From the NCBI GenBank assembly GCA_012295275.1, contig CM022666.1:4535387-4599386 (forward strand): a DNA stretch of 64,000 nucleotides, read 5' to 3'. This DNA comes from Chrysomallon squamiferum. Lineage: Eukaryota; Mollusca; Gastropoda; Neomphalida; Peltospiridae. A program made the translations under genes and the position numbers. Below the pieces are notes generated by a model that was given only the letters and a program-made list of their open reading frames with translations, ran no database searches and was not told the origin of the DNA. Each line of letters opens with the position of its first letter. Positions within the stretch are counted from its first letter, which is position 1. Positions 25,329 to 40,539 of this stretch are shown here, piece by piece.

Positions 25329-27636
25329 TCTGTTACTACTACTATTGCTGCTACTACTACTACCACCACCATGACCACCATGGCAACCAAAACTATTACT
25401 ACTACTTCTATTACCATACTATTCTATTACTGTCATTACTTAGCAGTAGTAATAATAGTAGTACCAATAGCAGTGTATATGTATGTATGTATGTATATAT
25501 GTATGTATTTTATTTTAAAATGAAAAGATATTAAAATGTCACCACTATTAACAATTTTAACAACAATTAACAGCCTAATATCATTATTTATAACACTTTT
25601 ATTCATTTATATAACCCTTCTTCAGAGACAAAGTGCCCATTAAAATTTTCTCCTTGTTCAATCTGATACTATGTCACCTGTCAGATTTAAATTATTTATA
25701 AGCTGACAGTGCCCCTTTAAATTGTTGTTTAGTTAGCTTCATTTTGGCATAAGCTGATAAACACCCTTCAAGTTTCTGGTAACTAATATACAGGCAATGT
25801 TTCTTAGAAAATATTTAGTTTTATCAGTCAAAATATAGTAGTGAAGAGAGTGCTGCTTTAAGAATTGTTTTGTTTTTTCAGTTTGATGTTGTTTTGAAGC
25901 TAAGATAATCCATTTAAATTTTAAATTTCATATTTATTTACTTGGCATTAGTTATAAGCTATTAGTGTCCTTTTTAAATGTCATTTATTATCTTCAGTTT
26001 TAACTAGAAACTGATACTACCCTATACATTTCTTGTTTATCTGTTTGAATTTATATTTTCCATTCATTATCTTGATTGTAACTAAAAACATATAGCGCCC
26101 CTTTAAATTTCTGGTTCACCAGTTCCATTTTAAAAGATTTCATTTATTATCTTGATTTGTAATTAAAAACTGTTAGTGATTCTTTAAACTTCTAGTTCAC
26201 CAGTTTAAATAAAAACTGTTCGTTTGTGATCTTGATTTTAGTTACAATCTGACAGTGGCCCTTTAAATTTCTGGTCTGTTGACTTGAATGTTTTTTTCAT
26301 GGATACTGAATATGCACTTGTCACCAAGGTGGTAATCTTTGGGGGTTTTATCTAGGTAATGATAGGGTCTGCAAAAAAAAAAAGATGAAATGAAATGGGA
26401 AGTGATGCATGGAAGAATCCCATGGAAAGAAAATTATGTTATTTTGTGTTATGGACTGGGATGAGCAATGAACATAAAGACTTTGATTTTATTCTGTGTG
26501 TGTGTGTGTGTGTGTGTGTTGTGTGTGTTTTTCAAGGTATAGTTTTATGTGTGTGTATATTTGAGTTTGTGTTTGTATATATATATATATATATAAGTTA
26601 GTGTGTCTATATATATGTTAGTGTGTCAGTGTATATGAGTTAGAGTGTATATGAGTTTGTGTTTATAGTTATATATATATATGAGCTGGTGTCTATGTAT
26701 ATGAGTTTGTATATGTGTGAGTTTCTGTGTATATGTATGTGAGTTAGTGTGTCTATGTATATGAGTTTATGTGTGTATATATATGAGTTTATGTGTGTAT
26801 ATATATGAGTTTGAGTGAATATGTATATACGTGTGTGTTTATGCATATTTATATCTGTACATGGCTAGTTTTGTTTGTGTGTGCATATCTGTATCTTTGT
26901 ATATATTTATATGTGTGTACATATTGTATGTATGTGTATGTATGTCTGTATGTATTTGAGTGTGTGTATATTAATGTGTATATGTGTATATCTATATACA
27001 ATATGTGAATGTGTGTGTGTGTGTGTAGTTTATATGTATATGTGTGTGTATGCATGTTTGTATGTATATGTGTGTGTGTGTTTATTTTTACATATGTATG
27101 TGTGTCATTATTTATGAAAGAAATGTATACACATATGCTTGTGTAAACTTATTCATTTACAAATCTGTGTCAGTCTGTCTCTTTATCTGTTATTTATGTC
27201 TGTTGCATATCCATCCATCCATACATCTTAACTGTTTTCTTCATTTCAAAACATAATCCATGAAAATGGCTAACAAATTTCTGGGGCTTTTGCAAACAAA
27301 TTCCTATTCTTCCATACATATTTAACATCAACACTACACAACAATGCAGTACTCAGCTTTAATCACAAGTACAAATCTAAAATCTTGTCTTCGTGGCAGA
27401 CAGTGAACAAGGGAACAAAGCTTGTACAAATGGTTGCCGTTTGCTCTGTGCATTTTTCTACCAATCCCATAATCCTTTATGTTTGTAAGGGATCATGGGA
27501 TACATGCTGGACACACTTTTTTGGTTGGGGAAAGGTGAATTCCAAACATCTTCACTTGATCAAATCCATGGTGTTTTTTTATTTTTTATTACTGGATAAA
27601 AAATATAAATTTTTTGAAATGTTTTTATTTATTTAT

Positions 27637-27673
<37 letters not shown>

Positions 27674-27753
27674 TAATAATAATAACAATAACAATAACAG
27701 TAAACAGCAATGCTTCAGTCAGCTTTTATCATAAACACAAATTATTATTATTA

Positions 27754-27788
<35 letters not shown>

Positions 27789-29701
27789 TATTTATTTATT
27801 CATTTATAATTGTTGTTGTTGTTAATCATGAATATATGAGACAGAGATATGAGGGTGCAATGGCTCCTTTGCTATTCTGATATTAGAAATAATCACTGTT
27901 TCTTGTGCAGGTCTGGACAATGGAACATGCTGTTGGTTATCACTCGTATGTCACACTAACATTAAAAACACTGAGAATCTGTCTTTTGTAAAACTGAGAA
28001 GAATGGCAAAAATGCACTTGTCAGCTATTTCAGTGAACATTTAAAAAACAACTGTACAATCTTATTTTTTGTTATTTGTGCTTTCTTCTGCATTGTCAAG
28101 AAAATATTTATTTTACAAAACTGTTAACTTAATTGAGGAAGATCAGTACTCCTTATTATTCCTTCTAGAACATTTCCCATGCTTGCAACTGCTCCATTTG
28201 TTGTTTTTAAAAGTATGTGCTTTCCTGTCAATGAGAAGGTAGATACAGAATATCTCTTTCTGCTAACCAGAAAAAGAGCAACCATCCTATTATGGCAAAC
28301 TCTTGCTTTCTTCTTTCATTTTCTCTGTGACTATTAACAATGTGTATTACATACATAGAAAGAAAGATTAAAAAATATGTTGTGTTGTTAAACAAAAAAA
28401 AAGATCATTCCTTCTCAGGTTTTGAAATATCAGTTAGAGTTTCTTTAAAACACATCATGATTTAAAATCTATGTCTTATGTTGATATTATAAACTATCAT
28501 TATAATCACCTGATATTAGCATGCAGGTAATATTTTCTGTAAAACATATCTGTAATAAGGGTAATTCTTATATTAATCAAAAAGAGAAATTGTAACTGAA
28601 ATATTTGATAAACATCAAGTATTTTCTAAAAACAAGTTTATATTAAGGGTAATCCCTATGTTGATATGATTAAGTATTATTATAATCACTTGATAAACTA
28701 AATATTATCTAAAAAAAGGAGGTGTCAAGGAGAGATACTTTTGTAATTGCTTAACAAGTAGATTGATAACATTTTCTGAAAACAAGTCTGTATTAAATAT
28801 GAGAGAGATTGATATTATTTTCAAAAAACAAATCTATATTAAATATGAGATACATTTTCATAATTATTTAACCAGCAAGACTGATAGCATTTTCTAAAAA
28901 CAAGTCTTTATTAAAGTCAAGCTCAATACAAATACGAGAAGTATTTATATAATTACTTATTCATATTTTTCTGTAAGCTGCTCACTATTTAAAAGTTGTT
29001 TTACAGCTCTAATTTTACACAGACAAAGCTAACTCCTAGTGTGCAAGCAGAGGGAACACTGATAAATTTTTGAGATAAGATTTTCTATAAGAGAAGTCAT
29101 GGTTTATGGTCCTGGTCATGTACCGATTGTGTTCTCTAACTCTGTTTGTCTCTTCTCTTGGCAAGACAAGTTAAGTGCTCTTCAGTTGGGCTGTTGTGGG
29201 TTCAAATCCTGAGTTAATTCGCTGGAATAGTAATGAGTACAGGCAAACACGTGAATAAGGTGAGGAACTGAAATGACATCAGATTAAATGGGACGGTCAA
29301 TAAATCGTTAAAGTTTTGGCAAATATTTATACTAGATTATAGTGGCAGGTTAGAGAGTGAGTGAGTCAGTGAGAGATAGAGAGACAGAAAGAGATAGAGA
29401 GACAGAAATAGAGCAGGGAAATAAAGAGAGGAAGACACACATAGAGAGATATGGAGGGAGAGGGGGAGGGAGGTATAGGGAAAGAAAATATACAGAGAAA
29501 AATGGAGAGAGAGATATAAAAGACAGAAAGAAAAAAGTGACTTAGAGTAGGAGAATTTGTGAGAAAGAGAGAATGAAGGAAGAACAAATGTATTTAATCC
29601 CACTGTCAATACATTTTGTATGATGTCTCACACACACACACACACACACGCACACACACACACTTTTTAATATGTGTGTGTGTGTATCTTTATATATGTG
29701 T

Positions 29702-29739
<38 letters not shown>

Positions 29740-30737
29740 TTAAAGATAACCCATCACTGCCATGTGATTGACTGTTTTTTGATTAGCAGAAAGGAATCTT
29801 TCATATCTACCTTCCCATAAACATGGAAGCACATACCACAGCACATGATTTACTACTAGTGAGGCATCTTCCTTTCTTCACTCCTACCTTCCATTTGTTT
29901 ATTTCTTCCTTCTGTCTTATTTTTAATTCATCCATACATCCTTCATTTCTTCTTTGTATCATCTAGCCATCATTTGTTTCTTTCATCTGCATTTCTTTTA
30001 CTCATTCTTCTGTCTTTTCTTTCCTTCGTCACCTTTATTTCTTTCATATTTTATCTTTTAACAATACATTCATTCTTCTTTTCATCCTAAATCCATTTTT
30101 ATTTTTGTCCATTTTTGTCTTTATTTATTTACACCTTCTTCACTCACACACTACATTCTTCATTCTGTAATTCTTATTTATTTTCTTATTTATTTATCTT
30201 TTTATTTATTTATTTGTTTACTTACTTATTTACTTATTCATTTTCTTACTTCCTTATTTACTTATTTATTTACTTATTTATTTACTTATTTTTTATTTAT
30301 TTATTTATTTACTTACTTACTTATTTATTTTCTTACTTCCTTATTTACTTATTTATTTATTTATTTACTTACTTATTTCTTTACTTATTTATTTATTTAC
30401 TTACTTATTTATTTACTTATTGTTTTATTTATTTATTTTCTTATTTATATAGTTATTTGTTTACTTACTTATTTATTTATTTTTTTATTTATTATGTATT
30501 TATTTATTTACTTATTTACTTATTTATTTTATTTTTTTATTTTCTTATTTATATATTTAGTTACTTATTTACTTATTTTTTTATTTATTTATTATTTATT
30601 TACTTATTTACTTATTTATTTTATTTATTTATTTTCTTACTTATTTACCTACAAATGTATTTACTTACTGATTTACTTATTTACTTACATACTTACTTAC
30701 TAACATATTTACTTACTTACTTACTTACTTACTAACA

Positions 30738-30777
<40 letters not shown>

Positions 30778-31547
30778 AACATATTTACTTACCTACTTGC
30801 AGGGAGCAGTGTTTCTGCAGCACTCGGATCAGCTGAAGGTGGTTGTGAATATTTCTGCTCCAACTCTAAAAGAAGCGTACACAGTGCAAGCAGACCTGAT
30901 AAACCACGACAACACACTTTTACTACAAGTGGTAAGTACACACAAGTTACTCTTTTTTAATTCTTTTCTTATCTTCAGAGTTATCACTTACGAGTTTAAT
31001 TCGTTCCAAACTAATATCTCAATTTGCTCGTATATAAAATCAATTTTCCTAACTGAAATTAATTAAAATACCATTAATCTGTTCCAGCCCCCCAAAAACC
31101 ATCCCAGTTTTTTAATTTTTTTTTTTTTTTTGTAACATGATTTTAAATAAGAAAAATGTATTTATAAATGACAAATATTGTATAAAAAAAAAAAAAAAAA
31201 AAGAATGTAAAGAAATAAATTAGTTTTGTAAAGTGTATTTTTCTTGGAGATCAGACAAATTATATTAACTCCTTTGGCTGGAGTTACAGTCTTTATCGAC
31301 TCCTTCTGCTTCAGTATGGTACATATCTTAGAAGTACTACGCTCGTACTGTCTAGCCAAGTCAACTACATGCACACCTCACTTATGTTTTTATATGATTT
31401 CATGCTTTAATTCAATGGACATCATCAGCTTCTTCTTCTCAGCACATTCCTTTGCACTTGCTTTCTTAGGATCCATGGCAAGATCATTGTTGTTGTTATT
31501 ATTATTATTATTATTATTTTATTTATTTATTTATTTATTTATTTAGT

Positions 31548-31578
<31 letters not shown>

Positions 31579-31659
31579 TTTGTTTGTTTGTTTGTTTGTT
31601 TGTTTGTTTGTTTGTTTATTTATTTATGTATTTGTTTATTTATTTATTTATTGATATAT

Positions 31660-31738
<79 letters not shown>

Positions 31739-32089
31739 TTTGTTTTCCAGTATGAAAAACCACCATCAAGCCCAGCCATCATTGGCCTCAGATGGCTTCT
31801 CATCGGCATCGCCGTAGCGACGCTGCTGGTGATGCTGTGCGCCATGCTGTACGGCGTGTACTGGTACAAGTCGAAGAGGTCGTTCTACGACCTCGCTGAG
31901 AGGAAGAGCTGTGCCAGCAGCAGCCAGCACGGCCTCTACAGGTCACGCAACAGCATGCACCTCGCCGTGCAGCATGGCGACCTCGTCATGATGCCGGATC
32001 GCGAGGAGGCAGACAACATCCACAATGATGACACCCTCAAGCAAGTGCCCGAGATGCTGGAAGAGGAAGAGGCTGAAGCTTTGGAAATG
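24992..32089 (+). CDS. Gene B exons 1-3: signal peptide, short ectodomain, TM1
   Basis: Exon 1 encodes a hydrophobic leader ([15 protein letters not shown]) and ends in an N-Y-T sequon. Exon 2 (43 codons, phase 0 at both ends) gives [18 protein letters not shown] and ends LLLQV. Exon 3 opens with a Pro-Ser linker, then the TM ([20 protein letters not shown]), a basic stop-transfer YKSKR, and an acidic, Ser-rich segment. The layout mirrors gene A: both second exons end in a short hydrophobic strand plus Val, and both third exons start 10-15 residues before the TM. Introns here hold (ACTT)n and (TTTA)n arrays and a Tigger fragment. Confidence 0.85.
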
Positions 32090-32117
32090 GTGGGTGGATT
32101 TTAATACAGAATATATT

Positions 32118-32149
<32 letters not shown>

Positions 32150-34287
32150 CTTTCTTTTATGATAATTGAAGAATAAAAAGATCCCTTGCTGTTGGTAGGA
32201 GTAACCCACAATATTATCTGTTAGTATTTATTGAATTATATTCTTTATGGGAAATGAACTACATTTTTGCTTTAGCAGCAGCAGATGTTTTGTATATACC
32301 CACCTGTAAACAGAAACGTATAAAAAGAACTTTAGTCAAGATAGAACACACACACACAGCTTTTTATAAACTTAATCTCTAGGGCACCATCTAGAACAGG
32401 AAATAACCAAAATGGATGAAAACAATAAGTGATTGCAAAGAACAAAATAATTTATTTTTGTTATCAGTACAAGTCAATATATTTATTATGAATCGATCAT
32501 TTTTAATTTTTAAATTTTATTACGAATCAATCATTTTTATTTTTAAAATTTTTATTACGAATCAATCATTTTTATTTTTAAAATTTATTACGAATCAATC
32601 ATTTTTATTTTTAAAATTATTTTATTACGAATCAGTCATTTTTATTTTTAAAATTTTATTACGAATCAATCATTTATATTTTATGACTTTATTACGAATC
32701 TGTTATTATTATTATTTAAAATTTTTTATCAGGAGGAGCTGAAGTACAAGACGGCTAAAAAAGACGTGAACGAAGAATCGGGGAACGACGTGCCAAGCAT
32801 GAACGACAAGAACCTGATGAAAAGCCGTTGCCACTCCCACATGAAGACGGTGCACAAGGACATGCTGCGACAAGACGGAGGAGGAGGCGGCAAGAAGACG
32901 AAGCCTCGACACCGTGTCATGGCGAACGGCACCTACAACACCGTCATGGAGTACCCGGGCGAATCGGACAACGATTCCTTCGAGAGTGGGCGAGAAGACA
33001 ACAGCGACGAGGATAACAACGATGACAGTGAGGTGGACGCGCAGCAACCCACCACCGCCGTGATGACGACGATGATGATGATGTCCCCGTTGTCGACTTT
33101 CTGTCCCGTTGAAAAAGAGCATCTGACGTTTCACCCTAATGGCGTCCCTAGGAAGGACAGCTTTGAGTTGTGTTCTCCTCATCTGGAAACTCCAAGCAAA
33201 GAACTGAAGACTTTTACCAGAATCGAAGACTCGTCCAGGTCGGAGTTCAACAAACAAGAGCAGACAACTCAGCTAGACGACGCCAGCGACGATAAGAGTT
33301 ACTCCCCCTTCCTGGTGCAGGCCGATGTTCACCCGGTTGGTCCTGCATCGGAAATAATGGATAAACTTTCGCCGGACAGGACAAAAAGTCTACAGCAAGG
33401 GGAGTCGTCGGGCTATCCGGGTCCCAGTCCTTCGAACAACGGTAAAACGTCGACCAGGAAAGTTGCATTTCAGGATGAAACTGAGTGCGAGGATTCTAAG
33501 TCAGTGGGCGAGGCGCTGGAGATGTTCGAGGAGGTTTCTCGTAAGTACGAGCTGGGCAGTCGTCTGGAGGCAATCAGAGAAAGCGTTGGTGAGGACTCCA
33601 TCGATGGCCACAGCATCGTCAGTGACGGTGCGTATTCCCACTCCATCTACGGGAGCAGCGAGATATTCGACACCAACACCAGACCGCACGTCTACTTTGA
33701 CATCAACGATTCTGATCTGGAGCTGCCGCCCGATAACGACGATGTTCTGTCAGAGTGCGGGATACCCAGCCCTTTACCCCTGTCCCTGATGAAGCCAAAC
33801 AAACAGGGCAACACCCAACCGCCGCCCAAAGACGCCCCCTGGCCACAAGAGAAACCAACAGTCAGCCCAGCCCCTGTTGTCAAGGCAACCTTTTCGAACA
33901 GTTCGGGACCCCTTCTCAGCACATTTGGCGTTTACGCCCCTCAGCCTTACGTCAGTGACAAATGTACAAAACAGACTGAGCAGCCAGCTAACCAGACCGG
34001 TCAGAAACAGAACCACTCTTCAAATTCCAGTGTCAGAAAGGTTTCTCCCCCCTTGCCCCCTCCTCCCGAGGAGTTCAGACAGGTGGCTGATACGGATTCG
34101 TCCTTTGACTTCCCTCCTCCCCCACAGGTGTTTTCAAAAGCAGGGGGAGAGTACGTTGAGTTTGAGAAAAATGCTACAAAGAATGGGCCTGTTCAAGAGA
34201 CGAAGATGATGGGGCCAAAGCTTCCTGGAAGAGGTTACCTCACAGGTTCAAAGTAGTAAGTTGTGTCTGTCAGTCCATATGTCAGTT

Positions 34288-34322
<35 letters not shown>

Positions 34323-34679
34323 ATGTATGTATGTATGTATGTATGTATGTATGTATGTATGTATGTATGTATGTATGTATGTATGTATGTATGTATGTAT
34401 GTACGTACGTACGTACGTACGTATGAATGAATGTATGTATGTATGTATATGTTTCTATGGATATGTATGCATATATATATCTATGTTTATATGTATATAT
34501 ATATACATATGTGTGTGTGTGTATGTATATATCAGTTTATATGTATGTATATATGTATATTGTGTGTATGTGTGTGCATGCATGTGTGAAATTCATATAT
34601 ATGTGTGTGTTTGTAGTATGTATGTATAACTATGTATGTGTGTATGTATGTATTTATCTGTGTATACCTATGTAGTATC

Positions 34680-34732
<53 letters not shown>

Positions 34733-37700
34733 TACACACGCACACATATATATGTTCTACAGGTACATTTGTGTACATATATACATATCTATAAGTCTCT
34801 GTGTGTATTTTTATATTCACAACAATTTTTTTCTTCTATTTTTTAAGTCTGAACTTGTCCATTCTGTCAGTGGCCTGCATCTTGGGGCTGATTGGTGGAG
34901 TGTACAGCCAGCTTTCAGCCAATCAGATCACAGTTTACATCACAGTGTATGCTCCCAAGTCATTCTTAGCCAATGAGACAACGGTTTACATGAACCAGGA
35001 TGTCAAAGGGAGAGTACTGCACGAAGAAGACATCAAAGTGAAGAGATATGGTGAGAACAGAATTAAAATTCTAGCAACTAAACATTTATTTTGTGTTACT
35101 GTATTTTGTTTATTTGTTTGTGTGTGTATGAGTTTGTGTATAGGTGTGTTTGTGTGTATGTGTGTATGTGTGTGTTCTTGTGATGTGTGTATGTATATTT
35201 ATATGTGTGTGTAAAAATATATGTTTTACTTGTTTTACTCTATTTTATTTTTCCATATCATTAAACCCCTGTATTTATTAGTTGCCGTTAGATACCATAT
35301 TTATTACACATGCTTGTGTTTTTAAGATGTTGCTGAACCCATTCTCCATAGTTTGAACGTCAACCACTGTGGCAACCACAGATGTGAGCAAGGCTGTGAC
35401 TACAACACAGGAAACTGCATTTGTCTCCATGGTTACCGCGTTAAACCAGATGGCACCTGTGAAGGTGAGAGAATAACATAAAAAGATGTTCAGTGTTATT
35501 TTTTAAATAAATTTTATATTTTTTTATTTTTGTGTGTATTCTAGCTATGTACATTTTTAGTTTGTATGTAGATAGTTTGGTATAGTGATGTTCCTGTCAG
35601 TATACAGACTTAGTGATTATTGACAAATGTGTGCATGGACATACATATGTCATACATAATTAAGCATGTACAGAAAACTTATTTTCACACAAACATACAG
35701 ACAGACACACATGTATTCACACATATATGCATTATTATATATGTATAAAAATAAAAGTATACAGATGTATGTTTGAATTTATATATATATATACACACAC
35801 ACATCTCATACATACATAAAGACAGACAGCCTTGTACATCAGTCAGAAACAAACATATAATCATACATGAAATTTCTTTAAAAGTATATATATCATATAT
35901 CATATATGCACTAAACTGTTACCATGTTTATTGAATGCTTTGAAATTTAATATATCTCAATATAAGATATTTCAGGTCTAATAAATTTAATTAATGTTTA
36001 ATTAATTTTCATGAAATGTTTTAACATTAAATATATGTCAGTTTTAGATGTACTTTTAGAAGTGTTGGAATTGTCTGTCTGTCTATGCATCTATTTATTT
36101 AACTATATTAAAGAAAGAAAAAATTCAATTTCAGGTATATGTGTTTCAAATTTCTGCTTTAATATTCAGATCATGATACATGTTATCTTCTGTGTATCAG
36201 TTGCATCATTTTCCATTACAGGCAAAATTCTTTTAAAATGAATTAATAAGCTTGTGAAATAACAGAAGAAATGTCATAGCCTACAATTACAGACAGAGCA
36301 CAATAGCATCTGCAGTAGCTTGTAACCTGAATAGGGGTCATTCAGTGTCAAATCAGCCAGTTGGTTTGACTGTAACCTGTATAGGGGTCATTCAGTGTCA
36401 AATCAGCCAATGGGTTTGACTGTAACTTGTATAGGTGTCATTCCATGTCAAATCAGCCAGTGGGTTTGACTGTAACTTGTATAGGGGTCATTCAGTGTCA
36501 AACCAGCCAATGGGTTTGACTGTAACTTGTATAGAGCTCATTCCATGTCAAATCAGCCAATTGGTTTGACTGTAACTTGTATAGGGGTCATTCCATGTCA
36601 AATCAGCCAATGGGTTTGACTGTAACTTGTATAGGTGTCATTCCATGACAAATCAGCCAGTTGGTTTGACTGTAACTTCTATAGGTGTCATTTCATATTT
36701 CATGTCAAATCAGCCAATTGGTTTGACTGTAACTTGTATAGGTTTTATTTCATGTCAGATCAGCCAATGGGTTTGACTGTAACTTGTTTAGGTGTCATTC
36801 CATGTCAAATCAGCCAATGGGTTTGACTGTAACTTGTTTAGGTGTCATTCCATGTCAAATCAGCCAATGGGTTTGACTGTAACTTGTTTGGGTCATTTGT
36901 CAAATCAGCCAATGGGTTTGACTGTAACTTGTATATAGTGTCAAACCAGCCAATTGGTTTGACTGTAACTTGTATAGATGCCATTTCATGTCAAATCAGC
37001 CAATATGTTTGACTGTAACTTGCATAGGTGTCATTTCAAGTCAAATCAGCCAATGGGTTTGACTGTAACTTGTATAGGTGTCATTTCATATCAAATCAGC
37101 CAGTTGGTTTGACTGTAACTTGCATAGGTGTCATTTCAAGTCAAATCAGCCAATGGGTTTGACTGTAACTTGTATAGGTATCATTTCATATCAAATCAGC
37201 CAATGGGTTTGACTGTAACTTGTATAGGTGTCATTCCACGACAAATCAGCCTGTTGGTTTTGTAACTTGTATAGAGCTCATTCCTTGTCAAATCAGCCAA
37301 TTGGTTTGACTGTAACTTGTATAGGAGTTATTCTGTGTCAAATCAGCCAGTGGGTTTAACCTCAAGATCTTTGATTTTCCTGAAATTTCATATATAGTTT
37401 GGACCTGGCATAACTAGTCCAAATAATTTTGGATATATTTGTTCTTGAATTTGGGGTTTTGTTTAAAAAAAGACATTTTTTACATCCGGAAATGCTGATA
37501 AACAGTGGGTCAGTGTTGATAAAACTGCTATCATTGGGAAGCTAATTTGATAAGCATTCCAAATCTCTTATTATTTCCTTGACGGGTGCAAGGTAAATTT
37601 TGATAATCTTTTGACCTTTTGTTTGACGTATTGACCTTGAAATGACCTCTTGTCAGAATCATATTCCAAGATGTTATCTACAACATATAAAAAATTTCAC

Positions 37701-38689
37701 TGGACTTTGTTACTCATTTATTCAGTTTCATTCATTTACATTTATCATCAGTAGATAATTCACTGGACTTTTTGTTATTCATTTATTCAGTTTTATTCAT
37801 TTACATTTATCACTGATGGATAATTCATTTGCAAAGTTGTTTTTCATATTAATATATTACAGACTCTTCTTTTATTTTTTATTTATTTTTTTACAATTTT
37901 TAAACTGAAGACACAGTTGTAATTTTGTAAAAGCTACATGTCTCTATTGTTGCATGTTTATTATGCACTGGTGATACATACATATTTATATTTGTTAATG
38001 ACTGTGTAATAAATATGTTAATTTCAGGTTTAGTAGATATTAATAGTCATTTAGAAGCTTTTTATTCTAGAATGTTGTATGTGTTTATTTGTAAAAGAAA
38101 TGTTGCCACCTTTTTTATTTAAGTTTTTTGTAGATTTTATTTTGTTTTACTGTTGTTTAATGGTAGAAATAAGTAACGAAAATAAATAAAAATTATTTAC
38201 TTTTATTGGGTTAATTTAAAACTTCAAGTAAAATATCTAATTTTCATTTTATGATTGGGAATGCATAAAAATAAAATGTGAATAAAAATATAAATTTACT
38301 AAAATAAAAATAAATAATGGATTTTTATTACCTTCACTTTGAAGATATGAAAAGCAAATTCACATTGCATTAAAAACTTGTAATAGAAATAGCCACATGT
38401 ATTTTGCAGTTAGTTAAAATTATTTTACAATAAAAAAATAAATTCTTTAATAAGAAATAATTTTTGTGATGAAAAATAATTTATGCTTTTAGTACCCACA
38501 AAAATAATTATATATAAAATACTTTATAAAATAATATACAAGTCTGTAATATATCATTACACTTCCCATTAATTCAACTTTTTATGACTATTTTTTATTT
38601 ATATTTATATATATATATATATATATATTAAGTCTTCTGTGCTAAAATTTCTGCACACATTTCTTCCCAGTTATATCCCAAAAATATAT

Positions 38690-38729
<40 letters not shown>

Positions 38730-39087
38730 ATATTTGTATTATTTTATAACCCTGCCAGTTCAAAATGGTGCTCAGTGCCGATACTAACGTCTACATGACT
38801 AATTATTATTTCAGATATTAATGAGTGTATGGAGGGTGGGACCTCATGCCACTCGGCGGCTGGCTGCCTCAACCGCCGAGGCTCATATGACTGTATTTGT
38901 AGTGGAGATTACTATGGTAACGGCAAGTACTGTCGGGGTAGGTACTTTAGTTATCTCCCTTCTAACCCAGTTACCTCCCATGTTCAGAAAATCTGAAATT
39001 CTTAATTTAAAAAAAAAGTTTTTTTTTTTTTTTTTTTTTTAAAACATTTTTTGTTTTTATTATTATTATTTTTTAAAACTATTATTA

Positions 39088-39149
<62 letters not shown>

Positions 39150-40506
39150 TTATTTTATTTTTATTATTTTTTTTTTAACTTTATCTTTTTCTTCTTCATT
39201 TTTGCTTTCCTAAATGTTTCTGAATTCTAACAAACTAAAACAGTAGCATGAAAATTGCTGCCTTTTTTTTTTTATTAATTATTAAAAATCTAATCTATAT
39301 AAAAATATATTTATTTGTCTTTAGTTTGAAAACTTTGATAACCTTTTTTAAAATTTTTATACTTGTTTAAATACTAAAATTTACCAGTATTTTAAAGCAT
39401 TATTAATTTAATAACATGGGCATAGGCTAAAAACTGGAAAAGTAAATTTACAAATAACAATTTTTATTGGCATGAGTAGTTTTGTAAAACTGTGTGCATG
39501 CAGCTATTTTTTAAAGCATGTTTTGCTGCATGATTTTTTATGATTTTTATAACTGGCATTATTAAGTATTGAGGCTTCAGCAAATTCTGTTCTTATTACT
39601 GTTAATTTTAACTTTTTCAGATTTGACTATAATAATCATTATTTATTTCTTTAAGAATGAAACACAAATAGTTTTGTTTTTTAAATCACAAAAAACCCAT
39701 TGCTGATTTTTAATATTTTAAAACTCTTTTACTTAAATTTTATTCTAATTACTTTAAATGTCAATTTATTATTGTGTTATATTCACATTCACTATTCAGA
39801 CAAAAGTTGTATTAATTTATATTTATATTATATGAAGCTTTTGATTAATAATATAAAAACTGCTTATAATTTGTAAAATAGTTTGTGATAAAATTCTTAA
39901 AATTTTCATAGATTTTTAGAGATCATATCTATAGCTAGTCAGAACCTCATTTGATTGGTCACAATGTTTTATTACTTGCTAATGATTGGTCAATTCTAAT
40001 TTCAGCGTGTTCTGCACCTTGTGAAACAGGAACATACGAAGTACAGCCTTGTTCAGTGGACAAACAGAAAATATGTCGAGGTTTGAAATTTAAATATTTC
40101 CATTAGATTTGGATTTGTTGAGAGCAGAAGAGACATTTGAAAAATAACTGCATAATTATAATTACTACTATCATTATTCTTGTTAAATTTTTTTTTTAGT
40201 GAAATTTAATAACAATTATCAGGATAATAATGACTATAATTATTATCATCATTACTGATACTGTTGTTGTTTTGTTGTTAGTAATTATGTTTATAGTAGA
40301 AGCAATATTATTACTATCATACTTACTTCTACTTTTGCTACTTCTGTTGCTACTTCTATTGCTACTTCTACTACTATTACTACTGCTGCTACTACCATTA
40401 TTATTACTGCTGCTGTTATTATTATTGTTATATTTATTGTTATTGTTATTATTATTATTGGCATCATCATTATTGTTATTAATTATTTATTATTTATTAT
40501 CATTAA

Positions 40507-40539
<33 letters not shown>

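Noticed and set aside
29150-29235. A true tRNA gene
   Set aside because: Only a B-box-like word is present; no acceptor stem, anticodon stem or A-box can be fitted.
30115-30735. 206-codon plus ORF of Leu, Phe, Tyr and Ile
   Set aside because: Direct translation of a (TTTA)n/(TTAC)n array; not a membrane protein.
32712-33257. 181-codon minus ORF opposite exon 4 of gene B
   Set aside because: It is the antisense shadow of GC-rich coding sequence; the plus frame has better composition and agrees with the flanking splice sites.
36322-37360. CRISPR array
   Set aside because: The 50-bp units follow each other directly without unique spacers, and the genome is an animal's.
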